Source: Parapedobacter sp964613725 (GTDB taxonomy: Bacteria > Bacteroidota > Bacteroidia > Sphingobacteriales > Sphingobacteriaceae). Taken from it: DNA of 37,237 nt. Positions 1 to 9,283 of this stretch are shown here, piece after piece. The number at the start of each line of letters is the position of its first letter. Position 1 is the stretch's first letter. Location of the stretch: contig CAZTJY010000021.1 of NCBI GenBank assembly GCA_964613725.1, forward strand, positions 1 through 37,237, read 5' to 3'. The position numbers were made by a program, and so were the translations under genes. The notes beneath the pieces were generated by a model. It searched no databases, was not told the DNA's origin, and worked only from the letters and a program-made list of their open reading frames with translations.

Positions 1-112
1 TTATTTTATGAATAAATCGAAATAAAAGCAAGGCATTATGGGATGTATCGTATATTAAACAGTTTTTTTTAATGTTAATTAAACTTTAATTTTATATTAT
101 TTTTAATTTTAT

Positions 113-145
113 TTTGTTTTTAAGTATTATATTTTATTACATTTG
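113..145 (+). promoter_or_regulatory. Bacteroidota-type promoter far upstream of susC
   Basis: TTTG at 113-116 is followed after 21 bases by TACATTTG at 138-145, a full match to the primary-sigma consensus of Bacteroidota (TTTG, 17-23 bases, TAnnTTTG). The flanking sequence is very A+T rich. Transcription should begin near 150, about 700 bases before the susC-like start at 859, so it would drive either a very long leader or a separate small transcript. Confidence 0.55.
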
Positions 146-858
146 TGGTGTTATGAGCCTTAGTTCATTGATACGATTAGCGTAAGACTGGTAGGGTTTC
201 GTAGGTCACGATGGTGGTTTCCCCAATAGCGGTACGTTTGTAAGAGAGGGTGGGTCGGGGGCGATAGTGGTTATACGAGTGAAGTGAATTTAACAAGAGT
301 GATTAAGGTGTTGATCTCTAGTTGGCTAATTTGATTAACAATACGTTCTTTGATAAATTGTAATCTGATTTGGTAAGCAACGCTGTTTGGTTCCGTGGTG
401 AGATGCTGTGATATTTCGGGATTGATAAGTTAGGTTCTGTATTATCAGGGCTATTACGGTAGTCCCTATTTTCCCGCTGGAAAACTAAACGCTAATCGGA
501 TTTCATATTTGGAAGTTTAACCCAACATATGATAACCGGATAACCCGGGGGGGCTAATCAATTGGCTATTCGTGTCCTACAGAATGTATGATGCTGTCCG
601 TTTTCGCTTGTACCTATTACTAAAATACATTCCGAATTACCCTGTTTAGCCGGCTCCACACGACAGGAGTTTTATAGTATCGATGAAAGAATAACGTCCA
701 TCACTCTGTTCAAAATGAGTGGCTTTCCTTTTGACCCCGATCTAGAAAAAGATCGTATCAATAATATGGCGCGGGAGGAAATCCGGACCAGCAAAACAAT
801 CAGATTACCATGAAGTCGAAGAACCTTGGTAGACATTACTGATTTAATATAATAAACT
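146..858. other. Long gene-poor leader before susC
   Basis: No supported gene was found in about 700 bases. There are no tRNA-like cloverleaf arms or obvious riboswitch. The composition shifts from very A+T rich (1-150) to mixed. The last part contains the short open frame listed separately. The stretch could be a long 5' leader for the susC-like gene, or eroded sequence left by an ancestral gene. Confidence 0.5.
592..813 (+). pseudogene. Unrecognised open-frame remnant or small ORF upstream of susC
   Basis: A frame opens after the stop at 589-591 and ends with TGA at 811-813. It has no ATG until 715, from which 32 codons could be translated. The second half reads like ordinary protein, with segments such as EFYSIDERITSITLFKMSG, FPFDPDLEK and EEIRTSKTIRLP, balanced charge and no low complexity. 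The first half (592-660) is less convincing. I do not recognise the family. It may be the C-terminal scrap of a decayed gene, or a genuine short peptide from 715. It ends 45 bases before the susC-like start. Confidence 0.25.
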
Positions 859-3800
859 ATGACAAGGAAAACCTACTATTTTTTATTGATGCTGTGTCTG
901 GTGTCAATTACTACCGTGTCAGCGCAAGAGACACGTCAGATCTCGGGGAGCGTGTTGGACGAGAACGGGGTCCCTTTACAAGGCGTTTCAGTTGCGGTAA
1001 AGGGTAAAGATCTCGGAGTCGCGACTAACGCAGATGGCGGATTCAACTTGCTGCTTCAACGCGGAGACGTGTTGGTTTTTCGAATGGTGGGATATGAAAC
1101 CCAGGAAATATCCTATGAGAACCAACAACGAATTGATGTGGTGATGGCTGGCCGTCATACCAATTTGGACGAAGTCGTTGTTATAGGCTTTGGGACACAA
1201 AAACGGGCGAACTTGACAGGGGCCGTCTCGTCAATTGAAACGGGCGACTTAGCTTCGCGTCCCTTTACTTCCACATCCAACGCGTTGCAAGGAGTTGCCC
1301 CTGGGGTTACTGTTACCACTCCTTCAGGCGCTCCGGGGAGTGGTGGTACCATAAGGGTTAGGGGTATCGGTACATTGAACAACTCCAATCCGTTGGTCTT
1401 AATAGATGGTGTAGAAGGGGATATGAATTCGATCGATCCAAATATGATTGCGTCAATTAATGTTTTGAAAGATGCGGCATCTTCGGCCATCTACGGATCT
1501 CGGGCAGCTAATGGCGTGATTCTGGTAACTACCAAAAGGGCGAGTGGTAATGTGCTGAAGGTTGGTTACAATGCCTATACCGGGTTTCAGACACCAACGA
1601 ATTTGCCGGACAAAGTGGATGCTATCGATCATATGGAAATGATTAACCTGGCCCATGTAAATTCAGGTGCCTCACCTTTATTTACCCAGGAATTCATTGA
1701 CGAGTATCGTCAAAATATGCATGTCAATCCGGACGAATATCCAAATACCGATTGGCAGAAGGAAGTTTTGAAGGGCTCCGGCGTAATGCATAACCATAAT
1801 CTGTCGGTTAATGGCGGTGGGGAAAAATTCCGTTTTTTGACATCTGCAGGTTACTTGGATCAACAAGGTATCATTAAAGCATCGCGGTTCGAGCGGTACA
1901 CGCTGCGCAATAACACGGATATCACATTTAGCGAAAAGCTGAACATGCAGTTCGACGTCCAATTAATAAAACGGAATACAACTACACCGGGCAGTGCAGG
2001 TGAGGTTGGGGCTGATGGTTTGTCTGCGGTCTTTTTACAGATGAACCGTATCCCCGCTATTCAACCGGGCCAATATTCCAATGGGTTGTACGGTGAGGGG
2101 TGGAATGGGAATAACCCTATTGCCTTTGCCAATGGGGATGGTGGGTCTATGAAAGAGGAACACCTTAATCTCCTTGGCAGGTTTGTGTTGAACTATAAGC
2201 CGGTAGAGTGGCTTAACGTTGAGTTATTGGCCCAGCCCAGGTATGAGGAATTGTACAGCGACAATTTTAACAAAGCGGTCCAAACGTATCAACTCGATGG
2301 AAGCCCTTTGTTCACCCGGCCGGAAAGAAGTACGTTAACCAATCAGAGTAGTCGTGCGCTGTTCGGAAATTACTACGGCTACCTTACTGCAAACCAGAAC
2401 TTTGGTGAACATGCATTGAAAGTCTTGCTCGGATCATCCTTGGAAACTTTTTATACCCGTGATTTCAGGGCATATCGAGAAGGTTTTATATTCCCCCAAT
2501 ACCGAGTTCTTGATGCGGGGTTATTAGATAATAGGGAGGCTACAGGCACCGCTTCTGAATGGGCATTGCAATCATTTTTTGGGCGGTTTAATTATGATTT
2601 TGATTCACGCTACTTGTTTGAAGTGAACGCCCGCTACGATGGTTCATCTCGCTTCGCCAAAGGGCACAAATATGGTTTTTTCCCTTCCGTATCCGGCGGT
2701 TGGCGTATCTCCGCGGAAGATTTCATGCAAGGTACCAATCGTACGGTTAACAATCTTATGCTGCGGGCTTCTTGGGGACGGCTCGGGAATCAAAATATTG
2801 GAACATACCCTTTTGCATCTACGCTGAATTTAGGCTCGTATTCGTTGGGTGGGCAGATTATGCCTATAGCCGCACTTAACGAAATGAGCAATGAGCAAAT
2901 CTCTTGGGAAACGTCGGAAATGACCAACATTGGTTTAGATTTGATGTTGTTCGGAAACCTGACGTTGACATTAGACTGGTATGATAAAATTACATCCGAT
3001 ATCCTTCTCGAGTTAGATATCCCGATGAGCATAGGCCTTGAAGCACCTACGCAGAACGCAGGAAAGGTAAGGAATAGGGGATGGGATGCAGGGCTGGGCT
3101 ATAAAGGAAAAGCCGGCGAATTTAAATATGGTGTGGATGTGAATGTTTCCGATGTCAAAAATACCGTGTTGGATCTAAGAGGGGTAAGCCAGACCGGGCT
3201 TCGGGTCAGTCGCGAAGGATACCCAATCAATTCCATATTTGCTTTACAGGCAGACGGTTATTTTCAATCAGAAGAAGAGATTAACAATCATGTGACACAA
3301 ATCGGTGTGCTGGCCCCGGGTGACATCCGATATGTAAACCAGAACAATGACGATGTGATAAACGCGGACGACTTTGTCATTATAGGAAGTACGATTCCTC
3401 GGTTTACTTACAGTTTAAACTTGAATGCTGAATTTAAGAACTTTACATTCAATGCCTTTGCGCAAGGGGTGGGAAAAGCAGATGGATATTTGCATGGGCG
3501 CGCCATTCAGCCTTTTTTTAGTGGAGCTTCTGCTTATGAGCAACACAAGGATTACTGGACACCGGAGAACAGAAATGCAACGTTTCCCAGGTTAACTTGG
3601 GGCGACGCTGGAAATAATTATCAGCATTCCAGTTTCTGGATGAGAAGTGCTGCTTACCTCAGGTTGAAAAATATCCAGCTCGGCTATAATCTGCCGAAAA
3701 CACTGTTGGGCAGAATAAAGGTAGAGCAAGCACGTATCTACATCAATGGACAGAACCTTTTTACTGTCGACCGTTTTTGGAATGGCTATGATGTAGAAAC

Positions 3801-3870
3801 CCCCGTGGGAACCGGAACTAATTACCCCGTAATGAAAACATATAGCTTGGGTATTGATTTCAGATTTTAA
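859..3870 (+). CDS. SusC/RagA-family TonB-dependent outer-membrane transporter
   Basis: This is a 1003-residue outer-membrane beta-barrel that imports oligomers using TonB energy with a SusD lid. Residues 1-23 are a signal peptide ending in VSAQ. About 27-113 is a carboxypeptidase-regulatory-like (CarboxypepD_reg-like) beta-sandwich starting ISGSVLDENGVPLQGVSV. A TonB-box-like stretch and the plug domain follow (VVIGFGTQKRANLTGAVSSI and, near residue 165, RVRGIGTLNNSNPLVLIDG). The rest is barrel, ending in the aromatic YSLGIDFRF typical of barrel C-termini. Length is normal for SusC. There is no N-terminal STN domain and no sigma/anti-sigma pair nearby, so FecI/FecR-type trans-envelope signalling is not indicated. 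The ATG at 859 follows an A+T-rich stretch, as usual in the phylum. It pairs with the SusD-like gene 21 bases downstream. The substrate cannot be read from the sequence. Confidence 0.95.
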   Translation: MTRKTYYFLLMLCLVSITTVSAQETRQISGSVLDENGVPLQGVSVAVKGKDLGVATNADGGFNLLLQRGDVLVFRMVGYETQEISYENQQRIDVVMAGRHTNLDEVVVIGFGTQKRANLTGAVSSIETGDLASRPFTSTSNALQGVAPGVTVTTPSGAPGSGGTIRVRGIGTLNNSNPLVLIDGVEGDMNSIDPNMIASINVLKDAASSAIYGSRAANGVILVTTKRASGNVLKVGYNAYTGFQTPTNLPDKVDAIDHMEMINLAHVNSGASPLFTQEFIDEYRQNMHVNPDEYPNTDWQKEVLKGSGVMHNHNLSVNGGGEKFRFLTSAGYLDQQGIIKASRFERYTLRNNTDITFSEKLNMQFDVQLIKRNTTTPGSAGEVGADGLSAVFLQMNRIPAIQPGQYSNGLYGEGWNGNNPIAFANGDGGSMKEEHLNLLGRFVLNYKPVEWLNVELLAQPRYEELYSDNFNKAVQTYQLDGSPLFTRPERSTLTNQSSRALFGNYYGYLTANQNFGEHALKVLLGSSLETFYTRDFRAYREGFIFPQYRVLDAGLLDNREATGTASEWALQSFFGRFNYDFDSRYLFEVNARYDGSSRFAKGHKYGFFPSVSGGWRISAEDFMQGTNRTVNNLMLRASWGRLGNQNIGTYPFASTLNLGSYSLGGQIMPIAALNEMSNEQISWETSEMTNIGLDLMLFGNLTLTLDWYDKITSDILLELDIPMSIGLEAPTQNAGKVRNRGWDAGLGYKGKAGEFKYGVDVNVSDVKNTVLDLRGVSQTGLRVSREGYPINSIFALQADGYFQSEEEINNHVTQIGVLAPGDIRYVNQNNDDVINADDFVIIGSTIPRFTYSLNLNAEFKNFTFNAFAQGVGKADGYLHGRAIQPFFSGASAYEQHKDYWTPENRNATFPRLTWGDAGNNYQHSSFWMRSAAYLRLKNIQLGYNLPKTLLGRIKVEQARIYINGQNLFTVDRFWNGYDVETPVGTGTNYPVMKTYSLGIDFRF

Positions 3871-3891
3871 TGAGTGCTTAATGATAAAAAT

Positions 3892-5559
3892 ATGAAGACG
3901 AAAATATTTTATACCGTATTGACAAGTTGCCTGGTATTCGCCTCAGGTTGTAATAAGATGTTGGATAAACTTCCGTTGGACAGCCCCTCTTCGGCTTCTT
4001 TCTTTAATGACAGAACGGAACTGGATATGGGGATATTGGGTTGTTACGAACGGATAGTCAATCGAATTGGATTGAAAGGGGCCATGCCTTGGATTGTGAC
4101 ACTTGATTGTACATCAGACATTAACTGGAATCGGGATGCTTCTCCTATAGGTTCACTAGGGAACGGTACCGCAGCCAGTGATAATGCTTCAGCTCAAAAT
4201 GCCTGGCAGGATTTTTATGCGGTCATCGCAAGGACAAATTTCCTGTTGGATAATATCAGCAATGCAGAAGGGTCTGTAGCCGCCGATTATATACGCCAAG
4301 TCGCCGGTGAAGCCCGCTTTTTAAGAGCTTATAGTTATTTCTATCTCACCGAGTTATTCGGTGATGTACCTTTAATAACGGCGAGCATTACCATTGATGA
4401 GGCTGAAATGCCGAGGACGGCAAAAAGTGAAATCGTTGATTGGATCTTGAATGAAATGGATGAAATTGCTCCGGATTTACCCCTATTCCATGACGGACAT
4501 TCCGGACGTGCGACAAGCGTAGCAGCGTATTTTCTTAAAGCGTATGCGGCCCTGTGCAATAGCCGTTGGACAGTTGCATCCCAGGCAGCTAAAGCGGCGA
4601 TGGATTTGGGGCACTATGAGCTGCACCCCGACTATGCGGAGCTTTTCACGTATGCGGGCGAAAGCTCAAGGGAGCATATATTCTCGATGCAGTATCTTAG
4701 GGGGATAAATACGCATGTTACGTTTCGCCAGTTTGGCTCAAGGCTATCTGCCGGCGTATCTAACGAAAAGCCCACACAGGCAATGGTTGATTCTTATGAG
4801 TGTATCGACGGGTTGACCATCGATCAATCGCCCCTGTTCGACCCTCAAAACCCCTATGACAACAGAGATCCCCGATTGCATATGACGGTCGCCGTCCCGG
4901 GTACCATTTACATGGGTTTCCAGTTTGAAACGCATCCCGATAGCCTCAGGGTTTGGAATTACAACGTGACTCCAGCAATCCGGGTAAATAATACGGACGC
5001 AACTAATGCGTTTGCAACGTTCACAAGTTACCTGTGGAGGAAATGGATGGACATCCAAGACTTGAACTATACCCAGGATAACGAACTCAATATCACATTA
5101 ATGCGCTATGCCGACTTATTGCTGATGTATGCAGAGGCAAAAATAGAAGCAAATGATATCGACGATTCGGTATATGAGGCCCTTAATGCGGTAAGAAACC
5201 GTGTCGGAATGCCTTCCGTTCCACAAGGCAGCTCACAAGCTTACCTACGATCGGTGGTTAGAAGGGAAAGGAAAGTCGAGCTCGCCATGGAGGGAAGACG
5301 GTTGTTGGATATCAGGCGTTGGAGAATAGCTGAGCAAGTAATGAAAGGCCCCAGATACGGTAATAGCAAGACCGAGCTGCTTGTCTCGCCCCCGACGTTG
5401 GACGAGAATACGACGCCGGACTACTCCGATATTGCAAACAAGGAAATATTGCGCGTTGTCGAAACAATGGTATTTGATCCGGAAAAACACTATTTGTGGC
5501 CTATTCACCCGGTTGAAATACAAACTAATCCAGCCCTAAAGCAGAATCCGAAGTGGTAA
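3892..5559 (+). CDS. SusD/RagB-family outer-membrane lipoprotein
   Basis: This is a surface lipoprotein that caps the SusC-like barrel and binds substrate. The chosen ATG at 3892 gives 555 residues. An in-frame GTG at 3874 is possible, but it would put six residues in front of a perfect lipoprotein signal (MKTKIFYTVLTSCLVFASGC, lipidated Cys at residue 20). The mature N-terminus (NKMLDKLPLDSPSSASFF) and GEARFLRAYSYFYLTELFGD are hallmark SusD segments. The C-terminal part (LMRYADLLLMYAEAKIEA, RRERKVELAMEGRRLLDIRR) is the conserved RagB/SusD domain, and the end (KHYLWPIHPVEIQTNP, LKQNPKW) is typical. It is co-transcribed with the preceding gene. No extra lipoprotein (SusE/F-like) follows; the next gene is a secreted phosphodiesterase. 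Confidence 0.95.
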   Translation: MKTKIFYTVLTSCLVFASGCNKMLDKLPLDSPSSASFFNDRTELDMGILGCYERIVNRIGLKGAMPWIVTLDCTSDINWNRDASPIGSLGNGTAASDNASAQNAWQDFYAVIARTNFLLDNISNAEGSVAADYIRQVAGEARFLRAYSYFYLTELFGDVPLITASITIDEAEMPRTAKSEIVDWILNEMDEIAPDLPLFHDGHSGRATSVAAYFLKAYAALCNSRWTVASQAAKAAMDLGHYELHPDYAELFTYAGESSREHIFSMQYLRGINTHVTFRQFGSRLSAGVSNEKPTQAMVDSYECIDGLTIDQSPLFDPQNPYDNRDPRLHMTVAVPGTIYMGFQFETHPDSLRVWNYNVTPAIRVNNTDATNAFATFTSYLWRKWMDIQDLNYTQDNELNITLMRYADLLLMYAEAKIEANDIDDSVYEALNAVRNRVGMPSVPQGSSQAYLRSVVRRERKVELAMEGRRLLDIRRWRIAEQVMKGPRYGNSKTELLVSPPTLDENTTPDYSDIANKEILRVVETMVFDPEKHYLWPIHPVEIQTNPALKQNPKW

Positions 5560-5600
5560 TTTAAAAGCATGTACCTACATTGTTTTAGCAACGGCTGGAT

Positions 5601-6521
5601 ATGAAAAAAATATTGATCAATATAACGGTATGCATATGCTTATCGCTCACGTTTAGTGTTGTGACGTATGGCCAACGAAGCGACGTGGGTGTATTGAGTT
5701 ACAATGTGCTGCATGGATTTCGTGGCGATCAATCGCTTCAGCGCAAGTATGCCGAATGGGTAAAAAAGATGGACGTTGATATCGTTCTTTATCAAGAATT
5801 GAATGGTTTTGTGCAAAAAGATCTCCAAGATTTGGCGCTTGGGTACGGGCACCTCCATAGCGTGCTTTTGAACCAGGAGTCGGGGCACGATGCGACCCAT
5901 CCCATTGGCATCACATCGAGATTTCCAATTTCAAATGTCGAGATGTATTTGGACAGTATGTGGCACGGATACATATATGCAAAGGTTGGCGGTGTGCATT
6001 GCTTTGCTACCCACTTGGCGCCTTTCACGTTACAAGATCGGTATCGGGATCTTACCCGAATTCTTGCCCATGCCCGTACGATACCGCCCAACGAGCGCAT
6101 ACTTATTGCTGGTGATTTCAATGCACTCTCCGAAGTCGATTCGGCAATGTATGGTAGTGAACTGTTGGCTTCACTGGAAAAAATCGAAGGCCGGTTGGAG
6201 CCCAAGAGCGGTACCCCCATTGTTAAGAATAGGATAATTTACCGGCGTAATCTCAATGAGGGTCAAATCGACTATTCGGTCATGCGGCTGATTAAAGATG
6301 CCGGGTTCTTGGATTCTTATTACGTTCACAACGCCACGTTCAAAAACAGTGCGCCGACAAAAGGATATATGAAAACAGATTCCAAGCCCAAAAGGATTGA
6401 TTACATATGGGTAAACCCCACGTTGGCCGGGAAGATGTATGAAGCAGACATTGTTCAGAATGAATTAACAGACGTACTTTCTGACCATTATCCGATGTTG
6501 ATAAGATTTAAAATGGATTAA
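5601..6521 (+). CDS. Secreted EEP-fold phosphodiesterase/phosphatase (first copy)
   Basis: A 306-residue member of the endonuclease/exonuclease/phosphatase superfamily (DNase I-like fold), a metal-dependent hydrolase of phosphodiesters or phosphomonoesters. A signal peptide ends at about residue 25 (VVTYGQ), so it acts in the periplasm or outside. Visible superfamily motifs are SYNVLHGF (about 33-40), YQELNG with the metal-binding Glu (about 71), AGDFNAL with the catalytic Asp/Asn (about 171), RIDYIWVNP (about 266) and SDHYPMLI with the terminal catalytic Asp-His (about 295). The family covers nucleases, inositol-phosphate phosphatases and sphingomyelinases, so the name does not fix the substrate. 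Its place directly after susCD argues for a role on the imported material and against nucleic-acid repair. A second, divergent copy lies at 10946. Confidence 0.85.
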   Translation: MKKILINITVCICLSLTFSVVTYGQRSDVGVLSYNVLHGFRGDQSLQRKYAEWVKKMDVDIVLYQELNGFVQKDLQDLALGYGHLHSVLLNQESGHDATHPIGITSRFPISNVEMYLDSMWHGYIYAKVGGVHCFATHLAPFTLQDRYRDLTRILAHARTIPPNERILIAGDFNALSEVDSAMYGSELLASLEKIEGRLEPKSGTPIVKNRIIYRRNLNEGQIDYSVMRLIKDAGFLDSYYVHNATFKNSAPTKGYMKTDSKPKRIDYIWVNPTLAGKMYEADIVQNELTDVLSDHYPMLIRFKMD

Positions 6522-6539
6522 CGGGTTTAATAGATTAAC

Positions 6540-7805
6540 GTGAAGTTTCGCTTACAACATATGTCCCCCGAAAAACGACGGTGGTTAATCGTGGGAGTGA
6601 TTTTCTTAGCTATTGTCTTCAACTATGTAGATCGACAGATAGTTTCCATCCTCAAGCCCACGCTTAAAGATGTCTTTTCGCTGGATGACAGTGGATATGC
6701 TTTTATCGTTAATATTTTTACGATTTGCTATGCAACGATGTATCCCGTCACCGGCTGGTTGGTCGATAGGTTTGGCGCGGGTAAGGTGATGCTTTATGGC
6801 ATTCTCGCTTGGTCGGTCGCATGTATAGGGGGAGGTATTTCCCGTACGGTGGGCCAATTTTCTTTTTTCCGCGGCATGTTGGGAATGGCTGAACCGACCA
6901 ATTTCCCGGCACAATTGAAAGTCGTGACGGTTTGGTTCCCAGGAAAACTTCGCGCTACCGCGAATAGCCTTTGCGTGGCAGGCAGTTCCATCGGTGCCAT
7001 AATAGCCCCGCCACTGGTGGCCTGGCTCGCCATAACCTATAACTGGCACACGGTATTTTGGGTGTGTGGGGGCATAGGCCTATTGATTGCAATGTTATGG
7101 TGGTTCGTTTATCGCGAGCCGCCAGCGTATATAGCGGCTGAAGCGAGCCAAGATACGGCAGATAGCCTTGCTAAGTTCTCTTGGGGGCAGCTGTGGAAAA
7201 CCCGTAGTCTTTGGGGGATTTTGATGATTAGGTTTATTAGTGATCCCGTATGGTACTTCTGTTTGTTCTGGCTGCCGGGATATCTACAGGAAGAATCCGG
7301 TTTGACGTTGGCACAAGTTGGCATGTTTGGATGGATTCCATTTTTGGCGGCAGACTTGGGAGGAATTGGTTCGTCGGCATGGTCGGATAAGTTGGTACGG
7401 GGTGGGATGGAGCCACTTCGGGCCCGGAAAGTGATGCTTACCATCGCTGCGGTGTTTGGACCATTATGCGCCCTCACACCTTATATGCCCAATGCGGGCG
7501 GAACGCTATTACTATTTAGTGTTGTCGCGGCAGTATGTATTAGTTGGCTCTTTACGGTCAGTGTCGTCGTGGCCGAAGCGTTCCCGGTGAAAAATGTGGC
7601 CAGCGTATTGGGAATTGCAGGGGGCTTCGGTGCATTGGGTGCTGTGCTTTTTAACTATTTTGTGGGGCAGATGATCGGTACCATTGGTGCCACCCAAATC
7701 TTCATCGCTATGGCAGTTTTACACCCCATCGCCGCGGTGATTTTATGGGTGGTGGTGCGGAAAGAGACGCCCCGCCATTCCATCACGGGGGATATCAACC
7801 GTTAG
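6540..7805 (+). CDS. MFS transporter of the anion:cation symporter (ACS) type
   Basis: A 421-residue inner-membrane transporter with about 12 predicted membrane segments. NYVDRQIVSILKPTLKDVF near residue 28 and GWLVDRFGAGKVMLYGILAW near 77 match the hexuronate/organic-anion ACS family (ExuT/GudP-like), whose members import sugar acids. The GTG at 6540 is the given start; ATG at 6561 (MSPEKRRWL) is a good alternative that loses only seven residues. It begins 18 bases after the EEP gene and ends 15 bases before the oxidoreductase, consistent with one operon. The likely cargo is an anionic sugar derivative released in the periplasm. This is inferred from family and context only. Confidence 0.8.
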   Translation: MKFRLQHMSPEKRRWLIVGVIFLAIVFNYVDRQIVSILKPTLKDVFSLDDSGYAFIVNIFTICYATMYPVTGWLVDRFGAGKVMLYGILAWSVACIGGGISRTVGQFSFFRGMLGMAEPTNFPAQLKVVTVWFPGKLRATANSLCVAGSSIGAIIAPPLVAWLAITYNWHTVFWVCGGIGLLIAMLWWFVYREPPAYIAAEASQDTADSLAKFSWGQLWKTRSLWGILMIRFISDPVWYFCLFWLPGYLQEESGLTLAQVGMFGWIPFLAADLGGIGSSAWSDKLVRGGMEPLRARKVMLTIAAVFGPLCALTPYMPNAGGTLLLFSVVAAVCISWLFTVSVVVAEAFPVKNVASVLGIAGGFGALGAVLFNYFVGQMIGTIGATQIFIAMAVLHPIAAVILWVVVRKETPRHSITGDINR

Positions 7806-7820
7806 AAAAATAATTAAATC

Positions 7821-9218
7821 ATGACAGGTTTTAAAAGGAAAATTACCGAACCAACGCGCGAGTTGGAAGTGAGAAAGGAAGTGGATGTATTGGTGATCGG
7901 AGGCGGCCCGTCCGGCATCATCGCCGCCCAGGCGGCAGCAGAGGATGGCTTGAAGGTCACGTTGGTTGAGAGCCGTAGCTTTTTAGGAGGCAATATGACC
8001 ATTGGATTGCCGATATTGGGCTTCCTGGGTCAAAAAGGAAATCAGATCATCAAGGGATTACCCCAAAAATTCATCGACAGGTTAAAACGTGTGGATGCGG
8101 CGAGTGAACACCGGCCATGTCCTTTGCACATGAGTCTTACCTTGGTGGAACCCGAGGCTGTTAAAGCTGTAGCGCTCGAAATGCTTATCGAGAGCGGTGT
8201 CGACGTGTTGTTTTATGCTTTTTGTGCAGATGTGGTGATGGAAGGGGACGAGTTGAAAGGGGTCATCGTCGAAAGCAAGGCAGGTCGGGAAGTCATCCTC
8301 GCGAAGGTCGTTATTGATTGCAGTGGGGATGCGGATGTAGCCTTCCGGGCAGGGGTTCCTTGTGAATATGGTAATGAGGATGGCGGGGTGCAGCCTCCTA
8401 CCCTGATGTTTTGTTTGGGTGGTGTGGATACGGAGAAGCTGCGATTGAGCATTGCCGAGGAACCGAGAACGTACTTGACCGACTTTATACCGGCCGAGTA
8501 TTTTGGACAAAATAATCAGTTTATCGTGGTAGGCTTGAGAAGCCTTATTAAAAAAGCCGAAGATGAAGGGCTTTCGTTACCCGTGGAACGGACTATTTTG
8601 ATAACCGGGTTGCGGAAAGGTGAGATTTGGGTAAATATGACTCGGGTAAATGGTGTAAATGGCACGGATCCAGAAAGCCTCAGCTACGGTGAGGTTGCAG
8701 GGCGTAAGCAGATACAGGATATTCAAAAATACCTGATATCGTATGTTCCCGGCTTTGAAAATGCTTACTTTTTGAAAACCGCCCCTTTTCTCGGTATCCG
8801 GGAGACCCGTCGTATTGTCGGCCAATACGTGATGACGAGTGATGACGTGTTGAATTGTGCGTATTTTGACGACGCGATAGCTGTGGCCAGCTATCCACTA
8901 GACATCCATCATCCCGAAGGGGGAGGGTGTACGCTCACTTGGTGTGGGGATTGCTACGATATCCCGTATCGCTCGCTGATCCCACAACACGTAAAAAACC
9001 TCATCATGGCCGGTCGATGTATCTCCACAACACACGAAGCCATGTCAGCTATACGTGTAATGGCACCCTGTATGGCCATGGGTGAAGCAGCAGGACGGGC
9101 TGCCAAAATGGCGATAAAAAAGGGGGGTCCCGTTGCAGAAATCGACGTGAAGGAATTGCAAAGTGAATTACGCGCGAAGGGCGCTTACCTGCGAGAATTC
9201 AAAGAAATTAAGCTGTAA
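7821..9218 (+). CDS. FAD-dependent oxidoreductase (FAD_oxidored, PF12831-like)
   Basis: A 465-residue cytosolic flavoprotein. The Rossmann FAD-binding motif is at residues about 22-50 (VDVLVIGGGPSGIIAAQAA, then VTLVES). The family-typical glycine-rich LGGNMTIGLP follows, and near the C-terminus GRCISTTHEAMSAIRVM and MAMGEAAGRAAKMA form the second FAD-contacting region. A Cys-rich GGGCTLTWCGDCYDIP occurs around residue 370. There is no signal peptide. Members of this family are frequent in Bacteroidota and Planctomycetes sugar loci, and many lack a proven substrate. It overlaps the next gene by one base (TAATG), so translation is likely coupled. The role is probably oxidation of an imported sugar or polyol, but the substrate cannot be named. 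Confidence 0.85.
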   Translation: MTGFKRKITEPTRELEVRKEVDVLVIGGGPSGIIAAQAAAEDGLKVTLVESRSFLGGNMTIGLPILGFLGQKGNQIIKGLPQKFIDRLKRVDAASEHRPCPLHMSLTLVEPEAVKAVALEMLIESGVDVLFYAFCADVVMEGDELKGVIVESKAGREVILAKVVIDCSGDADVAFRAGVPCEYGNEDGGVQPPTLMFCLGGVDTEKLRLSIAEEPRTYLTDFIPAEYFGQNNQFIVVGLRSLIKKAEDEGLSLPVERTILITGLRKGEIWVNMTRVNGVNGTDPESLSYGEVAGRKQIQDIQKYLISYVPGFENAYFLKTAPFLGIRETRRIVGQYVMTSDDVLNCAYFDDAIAVASYPLDIHHPEGGGCTLTWCGDCYDIPYRSLIPQHVKNLIMAGRCISTTHEAMSAIRVMAPCMAMGEAAGRAAKMAIKKGGPVAEIDVKELQSELRAKGAYLREFKEIKL

Positions 9219-9283
9219 TGGAGGTAGGGTTTTACTCGCACGCGATAACGTCAATAATTTATGCGACAGTTGCATCAATTAAA

